Below, piece after piece: positions 16,321 through 25,121 of a DNA stretch of 64,000 bases. How positions within the stretch are numbered: position 1 is the stretch's first letter; every line of letters starts with the position of its first letter. The DNA is from Micromonospora sp. MP36 (GTDB taxonomy: Bacteria; Actinomycetota; Actinomycetes; Mycobacteriales; Micromonosporaceae): assembly GCF_008119785.1 (NCBI RefSeq), contig NZ_VSFA01000004.1, positions 124,001 through 188,000 on the forward strand, read 5' to 3'. A model generated the notes under the pieces. The model was not told the DNA's origin and ran no database searches. It saw nothing but the letters and a program-made list of their open reading frames with translations. Made by a program: the position numbers and the translations under genes.

Positions 16321-17975
16321 TGTGGCGCGACCACCTGACCGAGATCATCGTCTTCACCGTCCTCTTCCTGCTGGTCAGCGCCATGGGGTTCGTGGCGGCC
16401 CGGTGGCGGGCGCCGCGCGACATGGCGCACCTGGACGAGTGGGGGCTGGGCGGGCGCAGCTTCGGCGGCTGGATCACCTGGTTCCTGGTCGGCGGTGACC
16501 TCTACACCGCGTACACCTTCGTGGCGGTGCCGGCGCTGATCTTCGGGGCCGGCGCGGCTGGGTTCTTCGCGGTGCCGTACACCATCGTCATCTACCCGAT
16601 GGTGTTCCTGGTGCTCTGCCGGCTCTGGTCGGTGTCGCACCGGCACGGCTTCGTCACCCCGGCCGACTTCGTGCGCAGCCGGTTCGACTCGCCGATCCTG
16701 GCCCTGCTGGTCGCGATCACCGGCATCGTGGCGACCATGCCGTACATCGCGCTGCAGCTGGTCGGCATCGAGGCGGTGCTCAAGACCATGGGGGTCACCG
16801 GGGAGAGCGCCCTGGCCCGGCACCTGCCGATCATCGTCGCGTTCGCCATCCTGGCGGCCTACACCTACCAGTCCGGGCTGCGCGCGCCGGCGCTGATCGC
16901 CTTCGTCAAGGACTCGCTGATCTACATCGTGATCCTGGTGGCGGTCTTCTACCTGCCGTACAAGCTCGGCGGTTGGGGCAGCATCTTCGACGCGGCGGAC
17001 GCGAAGTTTCAGGCGTCCCCCGCGCCGGGTGACGGCATCCTGCTCAATGCCAACAACCAGCTCCAGTACGTCACCCTGGCGTTCGGCTCGGCGCTGGCAC
17101 TCTTCCTCTACCCGCACAGCATCACCGGCGTTCTGGCCAGCCGGAACCGCGACGTGATCAAGCGGAACATGTCCGCGCTGCCGGCGTACAGCCTGCTGCT
17201 CGGGCTGATCGCGCTGCTCGGCTACATGGCCATCGCGGCCAAGGTGACCCCGCTGGCGGGGACCAAGGAGGGCAGCTTCGACACCAACACGATCGTGCCG
17301 CGGCTCTTCGATGCGCAGTTCCCGGACTGGTTCGCCGGGGTCGCGTACGCGGCCATCGGCATCGGCGCGCTGGTGCCGGCGGCGATCATGTCGATCGCGG
17401 CGGCGAACCTGTTCACCCGCAACATCTACAAGGAGTACCTCAAGCGGGACGCGACGCCGGCGCAGGAGGCGAACGTCTCGAAGATCGCCTCGCTGGTGGT
17501 GAAGGTCGGTGCGGTCGCCTGCATCGTCTTCCTCGACCCGCAGTTCTCCATCGACCTGCAGCTGATCGGCGGCGTGATCATCCTCCAGACGCTGCCGGCG
17601 GTGGCGCTGGGCCTCTACACCCGCTGGTTCCACCGCGGCGCGCTGATCGCCGGCTGGGTGGCCGGCATGGCGCTCGGCATGTGGATGCTCTACCAGGTCG
17701 GAAACCCGGCGACCGGGAAGAAGCACTTCGCCGGTTCGGCCTTCCCGCTCTCCGAGTTCGGTTTCGACACCAAGAAGACGATCTACGTCGGGATCGTGGC
17801 CGTGCTGGTCAACCTGGTCGTCGCCGCGCTGCTCACCCTGGTGCTGCGGGCCGGCAAGGTGGCCGACGGGGTGGACGGCACCACCCCGAACGACTACTTC
17901 GCCGACGAGGGCGACCCCCGGCTCACCCCCGGCCCCACCCGCGACGCCGACTCCGCCCCGGAGCCGGTCGCCTGA
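16320..17975 (+). CDS. Sodium:solute symporter family permease (MctP-like, monocarboxylate)
   Basis: A 551-aa polytopic protein of the SSS family with about 13 hydrophobic spans. The N-terminal WGLGGRSFGGWITWFLVGGD and TFVAVPALIFGAGAAGFF blocks are characteristic of the family. The C-terminal tail is soluble and acidic (DYFADEGDPRLTPG). With the DUF3311 partner it resembles the MctP monocarboxylate (lactate, pyruvate, acetate) permeases described in rhizobia and actinobacteria. Ion and substrate specificity are inferred from similarity only. The gene ends before a 12-bp terminator stem shared with the convergent MarR gene. Confidence 0.9.
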   Translation: MWRDHLTEIIVFTVLFLLVSAMGFVAARWRAPRDMAHLDEWGLGGRSFGGWITWFLVGGDLYTAYTFVAVPALIFGAGAAGFFAVPYTIVIYPMVFLVLCRLWSVSHRHGFVTPADFVRSRFDSPILALLVAITGIVATMPYIALQLVGIEAVLKTMGVTGESALARHLPIIVAFAILAAYTYQSGLRAPALIAFVKDSLIYIVILVAVFYLPYKLGGWGSIFDAADAKFQASPAPGDGILLNANNQLQYVTLAFGSALALFLYPHSITGVLASRNRDVIKRNMSALPAYSLLLGLIALLGYMAIAAKVTPLAGTKEGSFDTNTIVPRLFDAQFPDWFAGVAYAAIGIGALVPAAIMSIAAANLFTRNIYKEYLKRDATPAQEANVSKIASLVVKVGAVACIVFLDPQFSIDLQLIGGVIILQTLPAVALGLYTRWFHRGALIAGWVAGMALGMWMLYQVGNPATGKKHFAGSAFPLSEFGFDTKKTIYVGIVAVLVNLVVAALLTLVLRAGKVADGVDGTTPNDYFADEGDPRLTPGPTRDADSAPEPVA

Positions 17976-17980
17976 GGTGC

Positions 17981-18016
17981 GCCGAGGCCCCCGGTCGCCG
18001 CGGCGGCCGGGGGCCT
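17981..18016. terminator. Bidirectional hairpin terminator
   Basis: A perfect 12-bp stem (CGAGGCCCCCGG with its complement at 18005-18016) encloses a 12-nt loop that can pair further. It lies between the convergent symporter and MarR genes. There is no U-run, as usual in this group. Confidence 0.75.
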
Positions 18017-18026
18017 CGCCGTGCGG

Positions 18027-18506
18027 TCAGCGGCGTCGGTTGCGCGATTCCAACGCCTCGTTGAGGCGGTGCAGCATCTCCGCGAGGGTGTCCCGGTCCT
18101 CGCCGGTCCAGCCGGCGAGGATGTCGCCGTAGAGCCGGGTGCGGGCCGCCCGGACGGCGGCCATCCGCTGCAGCCCGGCCTGGGTGGGGGAGATCATCGT
18201 GCCCCGCCCGTCGGCCGGGTCGGGCGTACGGACGATCAGGCCGTCGCGCTGCATGGCGGAGACCTGCCGGGTGACCGTGGAGCCGTCCAGGTTCAGCCGC
18301 GCGGCCAGCGCCGAGACGTTCTGCGGGCCGGCGCTGTCCAGGTGCCGCAGGATCACGTACGCCGCCCGGTCCAGCACCCGGTGCTCGGCGGTGCCGGTGG
18401 CCCGGCGGGTCGCCTCGCCCAGCCGCATCAGCAGCGCGATCTCGGTCTCGATCCGGCCGAGGGTGACCTCGTCCTGGGTCATTCCCGTGGTGTGGTCGTC
18501 CGTCAT
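18027..18506 (-). CDS. MarR-family transcriptional regulator
   Basis: A 159-aa winged-helix regulator. The ATG at 18506 is preferred over a TTG 15 nt upstream that falls inside the operator. The recognition helix is in LAARLNLDGSTVTRQVSAMQ (about residues 67-86). The wing is DPADGRGTMISPTQAG. MarR proteins act as dimers on palindromic sites and are released by small phenolic or drug-like ligands. It is divergent from an MFS transporter, with two copies of a TGTAnnATACA-type palindrome in the 53-bp gap, so it very likely controls both itself and the transporter. Confidence 0.92.
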   Translation of the reverse strand: MTDDHTTGMTQDEVTLGRIETEIALLMRLGEATRRATGTAEHRVLDRAAYVILRHLDSAGPQNVSALAARLNLDGSTVTRQVSAMQRDGLIVRTPDPADGRGTMISPTQAGLQRMAAVRAARTRLYGDILAGWTGEDRDTLAEMLHRLNEALESRNRRR

Positions 18507-18509
18507 AGC

Positions 18510-18542
18510 TGTATGATACAACCAAATTACCTGTACGATACA
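18510..18542. promoter_or_regulatory. Twin MarR operator sites
   Basis: TGTATGATACA (18510-18520) is a perfect palindrome around a central G. TGTACGATACA (18532-18542) matches it with one change. The two sites are themselves arranged as an inverted pair flanked by AGC and GCT, centre to centre 22 bp (two helical turns). They fill the gap between the MarR and MFS genes and overlap the promoter region of both. Confidence 0.8.
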
Positions 18543-18559
18543 GCTATCTGGGAGGCGGA

Positions 18560-19792
18560 GTGGATCGGCGATCCGAACCCAACCGCAGTGCCATCTACGC
18601 CACCACGCTGGTGGCCTTCCTCGCCATCGCCGGCATCGCCGTGGTGGACCCGATCCTGCCGGCCATCGGCGAGGCGATCGGCGTCACCGCCTGGCAGGTC
18701 GAGCTGCTGTTCACCGCGTACATCGCGGTGATGGCCGTCGGCATGATCCCGGCGACCCTGGCCAGCGGGAAGTTCGGTTTCAAGCCGGTGCTCATCACCG
18801 GCGTCTCCGTGGTCGGCCTGGCCGCGATCCTCGCGTCGTTCAGCAACGACATCGTGCAGCTCTCCGTGCTGCGCGGCGTCTGGGGGCTGGGCAACGCCAT
18901 GTTCTTCGCCACCGCCATGGTGGTGCTGGTCAACCTGGCCAACGACCGGGAATGGGTGGTCGGCCTCTTCGAGACCGCACTCGGCCTCGGCTTCGCCGTC
19001 GGCCCGCTGCTCGGTGGCCTGCTCGGTGAGGTGAGCTGGCGACTGCCCTTCTTCGTCTGCGGCGTCTTCATGGTGCTCGCGCTGGCCGTGGCGTCGCGCA
19101 AGCTCCGCGAGCCGGCCCGCAAGCAGGCCCCGGTACGCGTCGGCGAGATCTTCTCGACCTACCGCAAGCCGGCGTTCGTCACCCTCTGCGTGGTCACCGC
19201 CGCGTACAACTTCGTCTTCTTCGTGGTGCTCGGCTACACGCCGCTCTTCCTGCACCTCGACGTCATCCCGCTGGGCCTGGCCTTCACCGGCTGGGGCCTC
19301 GGCCTGGCCGCCGGCATCCTGCTGATCGGCCACCGGCTGGCGCACCGGATCGGCGCGGTGCAGACCGTCGGCGTCGCCATCGCCGGCCTGCTGGTCTGCA
19401 TGGTGCTCTTCGCCACCTCGTCAGGCACCACCGAGTCGCTGGTGATCCTGGTGCTGTCCGGCCTGTTCATGGGCCTGGCCAACGCCAACCTCACCGACCT
19501 GGCGCTCGGCCTCGGCTCCAGCGACCGGCGGGTCGCCACCGGCGCGTTCAACCTGGTCCGCTGGGGTGCCGCCGCGCCCGCCCCGATCATCTCCGGCAAG
19601 CTCGCCGAGCACGGGCTGGCCATGCCGTTCTGGGTCGGCTTCGGGGTGCTCGCCGTCGGCGTGCTGGTCTACCTCGCCTTCGCGCACGTGATGGCCGCCG
19701 GCTACGGCGAGCGCGTGCTCTGGTCCCGGTGGAACCGGGCCGCCCGCGGCGCCGAGCACGCGCCGGAAGAGCCGGTCGGCGAGGCGTACTGA
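18560..19792 (+). CDS. MFS transporter, probable multidrug efflux
   Basis: A 410-aa transporter with 12 predicted membrane spans. The GTG at 18560 directly follows GGAGGCG. DHA1-type features include the acidic residue in span 1 (VDPILPAIGEAIG near residue 30), LVNLANDREWVVGLFETALGLGFAVGPLLGGLLGE in spans 4-5 and the antiporter-type GPLLGG motif. The gene is under the twin MarR operators, the common layout for an inducible efflux pump. The exported substrate is unknown. It ends just before a 16-bp terminator stem. Confidence 0.9.
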   Translation: MDRRSEPNRSAIYATTLVAFLAIAGIAVVDPILPAIGEAIGVTAWQVELLFTAYIAVMAVGMIPATLASGKFGFKPVLITGVSVVGLAAILASFSNDIVQLSVLRGVWGLGNAMFFATAMVVLVNLANDREWVVGLFETALGLGFAVGPLLGGLLGEVSWRLPFFVCGVFMVLALAVASRKLREPARKQAPVRVGEIFSTYRKPAFVTLCVVTAAYNFVFFVVLGYTPLFLHLDVIPLGLAFTGWGLGLAAGILLIGHRLAHRIGAVQTVGVAIAGLLVCMVLFATSSGTTESLVILVLSGLFMGLANANLTDLALGLGSSDRRVATGAFNLVRWGAAAPAPIISGKLAEHGLAMPFWVGFGVLAVGVLVYLAFAHVMAAGYGERVLWSRWNRAARGAEHAPEEPVGEAY

Positions 19793-19811
19793 GCCACTGT
19801 CCCTCCTGGTC

Positions 19812-19847
19812 GAACCGCCCCGGCGCAGCGTTGCGCCGGGGCGGTTC
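19812..19847. terminator. Strong bidirectional hairpin terminator
   Basis: A perfect 16-bp stem (GAACCGCCCCGGCGCA and complement) closes a 4-nt GCGT loop. It separates the convergent MFS and TSUP genes. Confidence 0.85.
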
Positions 19848-19858
19848 GGTGTCCGGGG

Positions 19859-20620
19859 TCAGCGCAGCGCGCGCCAGAGCAGATAGAGGCCGATCACCGT
19901 GCCGAACACCACGATGATGGCCTTCAGCACCACCGGCGGGAGGCGGCGGAGCAACCGGGCGCCCGCGTACCCGCCGACCAGCGTGGCCGGCGCGACCACC
20001 GCGACCGCCGCCCACTGGACCGGGCCGAAGAGCGCGAACACCACCAGCGTGGTCAGCCCCACCACGGCCGAGAGCAGGTTCTTGACGGCGCTGACCCGGG
20101 CCAGGGTGGTGTCCAGCACCAGGGCCAGGCAGGCCACCAGCATCACCCCGAGCGCCGCGCCGAAGTAGCCGCCGTACACCGAGCCGACGGCGACCATGGC
20201 CTGCACGGTGACGGTACGGCGGCGCGGGCTGAGGTCGGCCGGGTGGCCGACCAGCCGGCGGAGCGGGTCCTGAAAGGCCAGGACGGCGGTCGCGCCCAGC
20301 ACCAGGAACGGCACCACCAGCTCGAACGCCCGCGCCGGGGTGGCCAGCAGCAGCAGGCAGCCGATCCCCGTGCCGACCACCGTGGTGGGCAGCAGGATCC
20401 ACAGCTGCCGCCCGCGCGGCAGGTCCATCCGGCTGCCGGCGACGCTGGCCACGTACCCGGGAAAGACCGACACCGAGTTGGTGACGTTGGCGGGCACCGG
20501 CGGCAGGCCGGTCGCGATCAGGGCCGGGAAGGTGATCAGGGAGCCGCCTCCCGCCACCGCGTTCACCGTGCCCGCGGCGAGACCGGCGGCGAGCAGGAGC
20601 GCGGCGTCCGAGAGGTCCAT
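19859..20620 (-). CDS. TSUP-family exporter (TauE/SafE-like)
   Basis: A 253-aa integral membrane protein with about eight spans. Family motifs are seen: AAGTVNAVAGGGSLITFPAL (residues 17-36) near the N-terminus and its second-half counterpart VGSVYGGYFGAALGVML near residue 150. TSUP proteins export sulfite, sulfoacetate or other organosulfur anions, or import sulfur compounds; none can be assigned here. The start is ATG 20620, with a GTG two codons upstream as an alternative. It is divergent from the sigma-factor gene. Confidence 0.9.
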   Translation of the reverse strand: MDLSDAALLLAAGLAAGTVNAVAGGGSLITFPALIATGLPPVPANVTNSVSVFPGYVASVAGSRMDLPRGRQLWILLPTTVVGTGIGCLLLLATPARAFELVVPFLVLGATAVLAFQDPLRRLVGHPADLSPRRRTVTVQAMVAVGSVYGGYFGAALGVMLVACLALVLDTTLARVSAVKNLLSAVVGLTTLVVFALFGPVQWAAVAVVAPATLVGGYAGARLLRRLPPVVLKAIIVVFGTVIGLYLLWRALR

Positions 20621-20719
20621 GGTCACCAGAGGCTAGTACGACCCCTCGGGAACTCAACCTTTCGATACCCTCCCGCGTCGTTCCCTGCGAATGGGCCTGA
20701 CGAAGGGAGCGAGCCGTGT

Positions 20720-21253
20720 GTGGTCACCACGGGGGGTCCAGCGGTGGATGACCCGGAGTTCCGCGAGTTCGTGGAGGTCCGCTACGCCGACCTGCTGCGC
20801 ACCGCGTACCTGTTGACCGGCAGCCGCGACGCCGCCCAGGACCTGGTGCACGAGGCGCTGCTCAAGGTGATGCGGCACTGGCGACGGGTCGAGGAGCCGA
20901 TGGCGTACGTGCGCCGGGCGATGGTGAACGAGCGGACCAGCCGCTGGCGCCGTCTCGGGCTGCGGGAGCTGCTCACCGCGACGGTGCCGGATCGGGCGGC
21001 CCCGGACAGCACCGACGGGCTGGCGATCCGGGACGAACTGCTCGCCGCATTGGACCGGCTGCCGGTCCGGATGCGCACCGTGCTGGTGCTGCGCTATTGG
21101 GAGGACCTGCCGGAGGCGGAGGTGGCGGCGGCCATGGGCTGCTCCGTCGGAACGGTGAAGAGCCAGGCGGCCCGCGGGCTGGCCCGGCTCCGGGAGGTGC
21201 TGGCCGCGCCGAGGCCGCGGGTGGCCGGCGGGTTGCTGGGGGAGCGGGCATGA
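20720..21253 (+). CDS. SigE-family RNA polymerase sigma-70 factor (ECF type)
   Basis: A 177-aa ECF sigma factor of the actinobacterial SigE-family subgroup. Region 2 is FREFVEVRYADLLRTAYLLTG through DLVHEALLKVMRHW (about residues 13-55), containing the -10 recognition helix. Region 4 is LPVRMRTVLVLRYWEDLPEAE followed by the HTH MGCSVGTVKSQAARG. A GTG at 20720 with GAAGGGAG upstream is taken as the start; a GTG at 20744 with GGGGGG upstream also fits. The 3' end overlaps the next gene by 4 bp (ATGA), so a membrane-anchored partner is made with it. Confidence 0.9.
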   Translation: MVTTGGPAVDDPEFREFVEVRYADLLRTAYLLTGSRDAAQDLVHEALLKVMRHWRRVEEPMAYVRRAMVNERTSRWRRLGLRELLTATVPDRAAPDSTDGLAIRDELLAALDRLPVRMRTVLVLRYWEDLPEAEVAAAMGCSVGTVKSQAARGLARLREVLAAPRPRVAGGLLGERA

Positions 21254-22701
21254 GCGTGGACGAACTGCGGGCCGGGTTGGCGAAGATCGCCGAAGCCGTA
21301 GTGCCCGACCCCGATCCGTACGAGCGGCTGCTGCGGCACGCGCGGCGGCGCCGGCGGCGCCGGTTCGCCGGCTTCGCGGCGACGGTGGCTGCGGTCCTGG
21401 CGGCGGCGCTGGCGGGACCGGCGCTCAGCCCCGCGGGCCTGCACCACCGGGCCGACGACCTCCCACTCGGCCACGGCCACCGGATCGACTCGCCATGGAG
21501 CTGGCGTCTGATCAACTCGCCGACTCGGGGCAGCCTGGCCGGGGACGAGGCGTTCGTCGCCGAGGTCGCCCGGCTCTTCGACCACGGACGCGACGAGGTG
21601 CGGATGGCCGCGGACCTGCCGAAGGTGAAGGTGCTCTACGCCGACGAGTCCGCCGGGTTCCGGCAGGTGGTGCTGGCCTACCACTCGGCGACGGCGGCGG
21701 CGCTGGTGACCAGGGAGGGCCCGGCCGGGGCGTCACCGGCGCGGCTGCTGCGCGGCGACGGGCAGAGCAACGGGCGGGTCGAGCCGTTCAACCTCCTCAC
21801 CGCCACCTCCGGGATGCCCGGCGCGCAGAAGCAGTGGCTGCTCGGCCTCGCCCCGGCCGGCTGTCGCATCTCCCTGGGCCGCGCCGCCTACGCCGGGCAG
21901 TCCGGCCTGCGGCGGCAGTGGCAGGCCCAGCCCACCGACGGCTATCTCCTGGTCGAGCAGGCCGCCAGCGACGGCTGGTGGCGAGTCGAGTGCGACGGAC
22001 AGGTCCGGCAGGAGGGACCGATGTGGTTCGCCGAGACGGACCGCGCCGGCAACGCCGACGAGACGTATCCGGACGACGGCCGTTGGGCACCGACCGCCGA
22101 ACCGCCCAACCCGACGGTCGCCCGGCAGGCTGGGCAGGTGTACCAAGCCCTCGCCCGCCAGGCCGGTTTGGTCGACGCGGCGCGGCCGGCGATCCGGTGG
22201 TCCGGCCGACTCGACGCGCAGGGCGGCGAGGCGGTGCTCCTCGCCACCCAGGACCGGGAAGGCCCCACTCTGCTCTTGACCGGAGACACCGGCGCCGGCC
22301 CGCTGCTGGCCCTCGCCACCGACCAGGACCCCGCCCCGACCGACCCCGCGCCAGCGCCTGCGGGCCCACTGCGGCCACCACTGGTCGCCACCGGTTACGG
22401 CCCGGCGGACGACCTGCTGGCGGTCCGGGTGCCGGTCCGCGACGGCGATCGGGCCGTGCTCGGCGGGCAGTTGCTCGTCGTGCCGTGCAAGGGCGTGACG
22501 CGGATCGAGGCGGTCGCCGACGGAGCGGTCCGGGCGAGCGCGCCGGTGGCCGGCGGCGCTGCCCTGCTCGCCCTGCCCGTCGGAAGCGTGGTCATGCTGC
22601 GCGGGCTCGATCGGAACGGTGCGGTGCGCTGCTACGGGCCGCTGCTCGAGCGCGCCTCCGGTGAGCGGGTCTTCAACGAGCCGCTCGTCTCGAACTGGTA
22701 G
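21250..22701 (+). CDS. Membrane-anchored protein coupled to the sigma factor (possible anti-sigma factor)
   Basis: A 483-aa protein starting in the ATGA overlap. The N-terminal 35 residues are soluble (VDELRAGLAKIAEAVVPDP), followed by a run of Arg (HARRRRRRRFAG) and one transmembrane span (about residues 40-60). The remaining 420 residues are probably extracytoplasmic, with no repeat or enzyme motif that I recognise. Two Cys occur in the ectodomain (PAGCRISLG and RVECDGQ). This layout matches the sensor partners encoded directly after SigE-family ECF genes, although a classical zinc-binding anti-sigma domain is not visible. The function is inferred from context. Confidence 0.7.
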   Translation: MSVDELRAGLAKIAEAVVPDPDPYERLLRHARRRRRRRFAGFAATVAAVLAAALAGPALSPAGLHHRADDLPLGHGHRIDSPWSWRLINSPTRGSLAGDEAFVAEVARLFDHGRDEVRMAADLPKVKVLYADESAGFRQVVLAYHSATAAALVTREGPAGASPARLLRGDGQSNGRVEPFNLLTATSGMPGAQKQWLLGLAPAGCRISLGRAAYAGQSGLRRQWQAQPTDGYLLVEQAASDGWWRVECDGQVRQEGPMWFAETDRAGNADETYPDDGRWAPTAEPPNPTVARQAGQVYQALARQAGLVDAARPAIRWSGRLDAQGGEAVLLATQDREGPTLLLTGDTGAGPLLALATDQDPAPTDPAPAPAGPLRPPLVATGYGPADDLLAVRVPVRDGDRAVLGGQLLVVPCKGVTRIEAVADGAVRASAPVAGGAALLALPVGSVVMLRGLDRNGAVRCYGPLLERASGERVFNEPLVSNW

Positions 22702-23068
22702 GGGCTGTCCGGAACGGTGGCGGTCGTGCAGGCGCACCGGGAGCACCGCAGACAGCTGTACGTACCTGCGCTCCTGCCTGGCGGGCGCTGCCGCCCACCG
22801 GCCTGCGCTGGGCGAGCACGTCGGTGCCCTTCCGGTGCTGGACGTCGTGGAGCTGCGCTGCTCCGGGGCTCTCGCCGTCGGGCGGCTAGTCAAGCAGGGC
22901 GTGGACTGGCGGCTGGCGCACGCCGTCGTGCTCGGGCGTCCCGATCCGGAATGGCCCCAGGGGCGCCCGGTGCTGACGGAGACGCCCAAGGCGTACGCCG
23001 GTCTGGGTGTGGTGACGATCGACGTGCGCTGACCGCCGACCGGGAAATGGCGGCGGCGCTGGCGTCGT
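22702..23068 (+). other. Intergenic stretch with a possible coding remnant
   Basis: No complete gene is convincing. One plus-strand frame, ending with a TGA at 23030-23032, has a protein-like stretch: LDVVELRCSGALAVGRLVKQ, then VDWRLAHAVVLGRPDPEWP and a GLGVVTIDVR end. The only possible starts are internal GTG codons (22835 or 22847), which would give about 65 residues. It could be the tail of a decayed gene or a small real protein. The rnpB promoter begins at 23069. Confidence 0.3.
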
Positions 23069-23074
23069 TAGGAT
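23069..23074 (+). promoter_or_regulatory. -10 element of rnpB
   Basis: TAGGAT lies 8 nt before the first base of the RNase P RNA P1 helix at 23083, the correct spacing for transcription to begin at or near the mature 5' end. Confidence 0.55.
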
Positions 23075-23082
23075 GATGGACG

Positions 23083-23504
<422 letters not shown>

Positions 23505-23688
23505 CCCACCAGGTCAGCCGCCCTACGTGGTGGCTGACCTGCTGGTTCCTCGGGTGCTACTGGTCCTCGTTGGTCGTCTTTGGTCGGCGCTTGCCGGCCC
23601 GGTCACTGCCCAGACGGCCCAGCGACGGCCGCGGAGCGGCATCGCCGACACGTCGCACGGTCACCCTGCTTCGAGGACCCCTCGTAAC

Positions 23689-24462
23689 ATGGGCGCGGTG
23701 CACGGGTTTGTGAAGCGCCGCGGCCTGCCAGAGCCAGGCTCGATTCCCGATGTCCTGGACATGTTCCGTGCCGAAGTGCGCTTCTATCGCGAGATCGCGC
23801 CTGTCGTGGGCGTCCGAGTGCCCAACTGCCTTCACTCCGAGATAACCCCGGAAGGCACGACGCTGGTCCTCGAAGACCTCTCCGCATGGCAACCGGGAGC
23901 CGACCCGATCGCACATGCCCACCTGTTGTCGCGCATGCATCAGCAATGGGCCGGGCAGGCTCCGCTGAAGTGGCCGTGGTTGCGCCCGGTAGGTGCAGCA
24001 GCTGACCTCGTCGGCGACCTGTTCGACCAGACGATGCCAATGCTGGCAGCACGCCCTGACCTACCTGCCAACCTACGAAGGCTTGCTGAGCGGCTTGTCG
24101 GGCAGGTGCCAAAGGCCGAGCAGGACATCGCCTCGGCAGGTCCGCTCACCCTCGTGCACGGCGATGCGTCCGCCCGCAACGTCCGCACCGGCCCGAACGG
24201 GGAACTGGCACTTCTCGACTGGGAAGACGTCTCGGCCGCCCCCGGCGTCGTCGACCTCGCCTGGCTCCTGCTGTCGTCCGTCGACCCATCCCAATGGCCG
24301 GCCGTGATCGCCGCCTACGGAGCTGCCGAACACCTGATGACGGTCTTACCCGCCGTGGTCGTACAAGGATTCCTCTGCTTCGCCGACGCGGCGGAAGGGT
24401 CGGGCGAGGCGCAAGCATGGGTCCGCCGGCTCAACGCGGCTGAGCACCGGCTGGGTACTTAG
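23689..24462 (+). CDS. Phosphotransferase (APH-like), N-terminally short, lower-GC region
   Basis: A 257-aa aminoglycoside-phosphotransferase-fold protein. The catalytic loop LVHGDASARNVRTG (about residues 158-171) and the metal-binding LLDWEDVSAAPGVVDLAWLL (about 178-197) are intact. The N-lobe begins only at the strand with the ATP-binding lysine (GFVKRRG, about residues 6-12). The preceding Gly-loop strands are missing, and rnpB lies only 185 bp upstream, so the gene looks truncated or the start is uncertain. The DNA is visibly less GC-rich than its neighbours and has more A/T-ending codons, which suggests recent acquisition. No Shine-Dalgarno sequence is seen at ATG 23689. Confidence 0.7.
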   Translation: MGAVHGFVKRRGLPEPGSIPDVLDMFRAEVRFYREIAPVVGVRVPNCLHSEITPEGTTLVLEDLSAWQPGADPIAHAHLLSRMHQQWAGQAPLKWPWLRPVGAAADLVGDLFDQTMPMLAARPDLPANLRRLAERLVGQVPKAEQDIASAGPLTLVHGDASARNVRTGPNGELALLDWEDVSAAPGVVDLAWLLLSSVDPSQWPAVIAAYGAAEHLMTVLPAVVVQGFLCFADAAEGSGEAQAWVRRLNAAEHRLGT

Positions 24463-24534
24463 GCATAGCCGAACAGCTTTGACGCGCTCCGTTCTGCATG
24501 ATCACCTATGGTCGCTGAGGCACGGAGGTGGGAC

Positions 24535-24924
24535 ATGCCGGTTGCGGAGCCACCATGTGGCGCGTGCTGCTACGCCTGCACCGACGGCAGGGCTGACTTG
24601 GCTGCCTGGTTGTCGTTGCCGGAGGTAATCGTCCGTGCGGTGTGGGGGGTAATGGCCAGCCCATCGGCGGAATGGTCGCCGTCTGCGAGCGTCCCTACCC
24701 GGCTGGCTATCGGCCTGGTCAAGGGGTATCGGCAGCACATCTCGTCGCGCACGGCGGCGCGGTGCAGGTTCGTGCCAACGTGCAGCGCGTTTGGGTTAGC
24801 GGCTATCGAGCAATACGGCGTCCTGCGAGGCTGCCGGATGATCCACCGCCGGCTGATCCGATGCCGGCCAATCGTCGCGTTTGGCACCCCCGACCCGGTG
24901 CCGCTGCCAGCCGGGCGTGCATGA
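24535..24924 (+). CDS. YidD-family membrane protein insertion efficiency factor, orphan copy
   Basis: A 129-aa YidD-like protein. ATG 24535 follows GGAGGTG by 5 nt. The family signature is complete: GYRQHISSRTAARCRFVPTC, then the AIEQYGVLRG helix and a basic RLIRC end. The canonical copy sits beside rpmH-rnpA-yidC near oriC, and none of those genes is here, so this is an extra copy. It has a 50-residue N-terminal extension with a Cys cluster (CGACCYAC) that YidD proteins normally lack. It lies in the lower-GC patch after rnpB, which suggests acquisition. Its role in membrane protein insertion is inferred from the family only. Confidence 0.85.
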   Translation: MPVAEPPCGACCYACTDGRADLAAWLSLPEVIVRAVWGVMASPSAEWSPSASVPTRLAIGLVKGYRQHISSRTAARCRFVPTCSAFGLAAIEQYGVLRGCRMIHRRLIRCRPIVAFGTPDPVPLPAGRA

Positions 24925-25121
24925 AAACGCGGCTGGTCCGGCTTTGACGGCCAGGGCCTGGACGCGCTCCCGGCCGGTCGCGTACGGCAGCCCCTCCCGG
25001 CGGGTCTCCTCGACCATTTCCTCGTCGGCTCCGATAGGGGCGCCATAGGGACGATGCAGATTTCGGCCATTATGCCCGGAATTGGCCCTATGATGAGGTC
25101 TCTTCATGGAGGTGAAGGACC
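24925..25121. other. Intergenic stretch with a possible reverse-strand gene fragment
   Basis: On the reverse strand, about 24940-25045, one frame reads EEMVEETRREGLPYATGRER followed by VQALAVKAG, which looks like part of a real helical protein but has no plausible start or end. The GYD gene's GGAGGTGAAGGA ribosome site is at the right edge. Confidence 0.25.
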
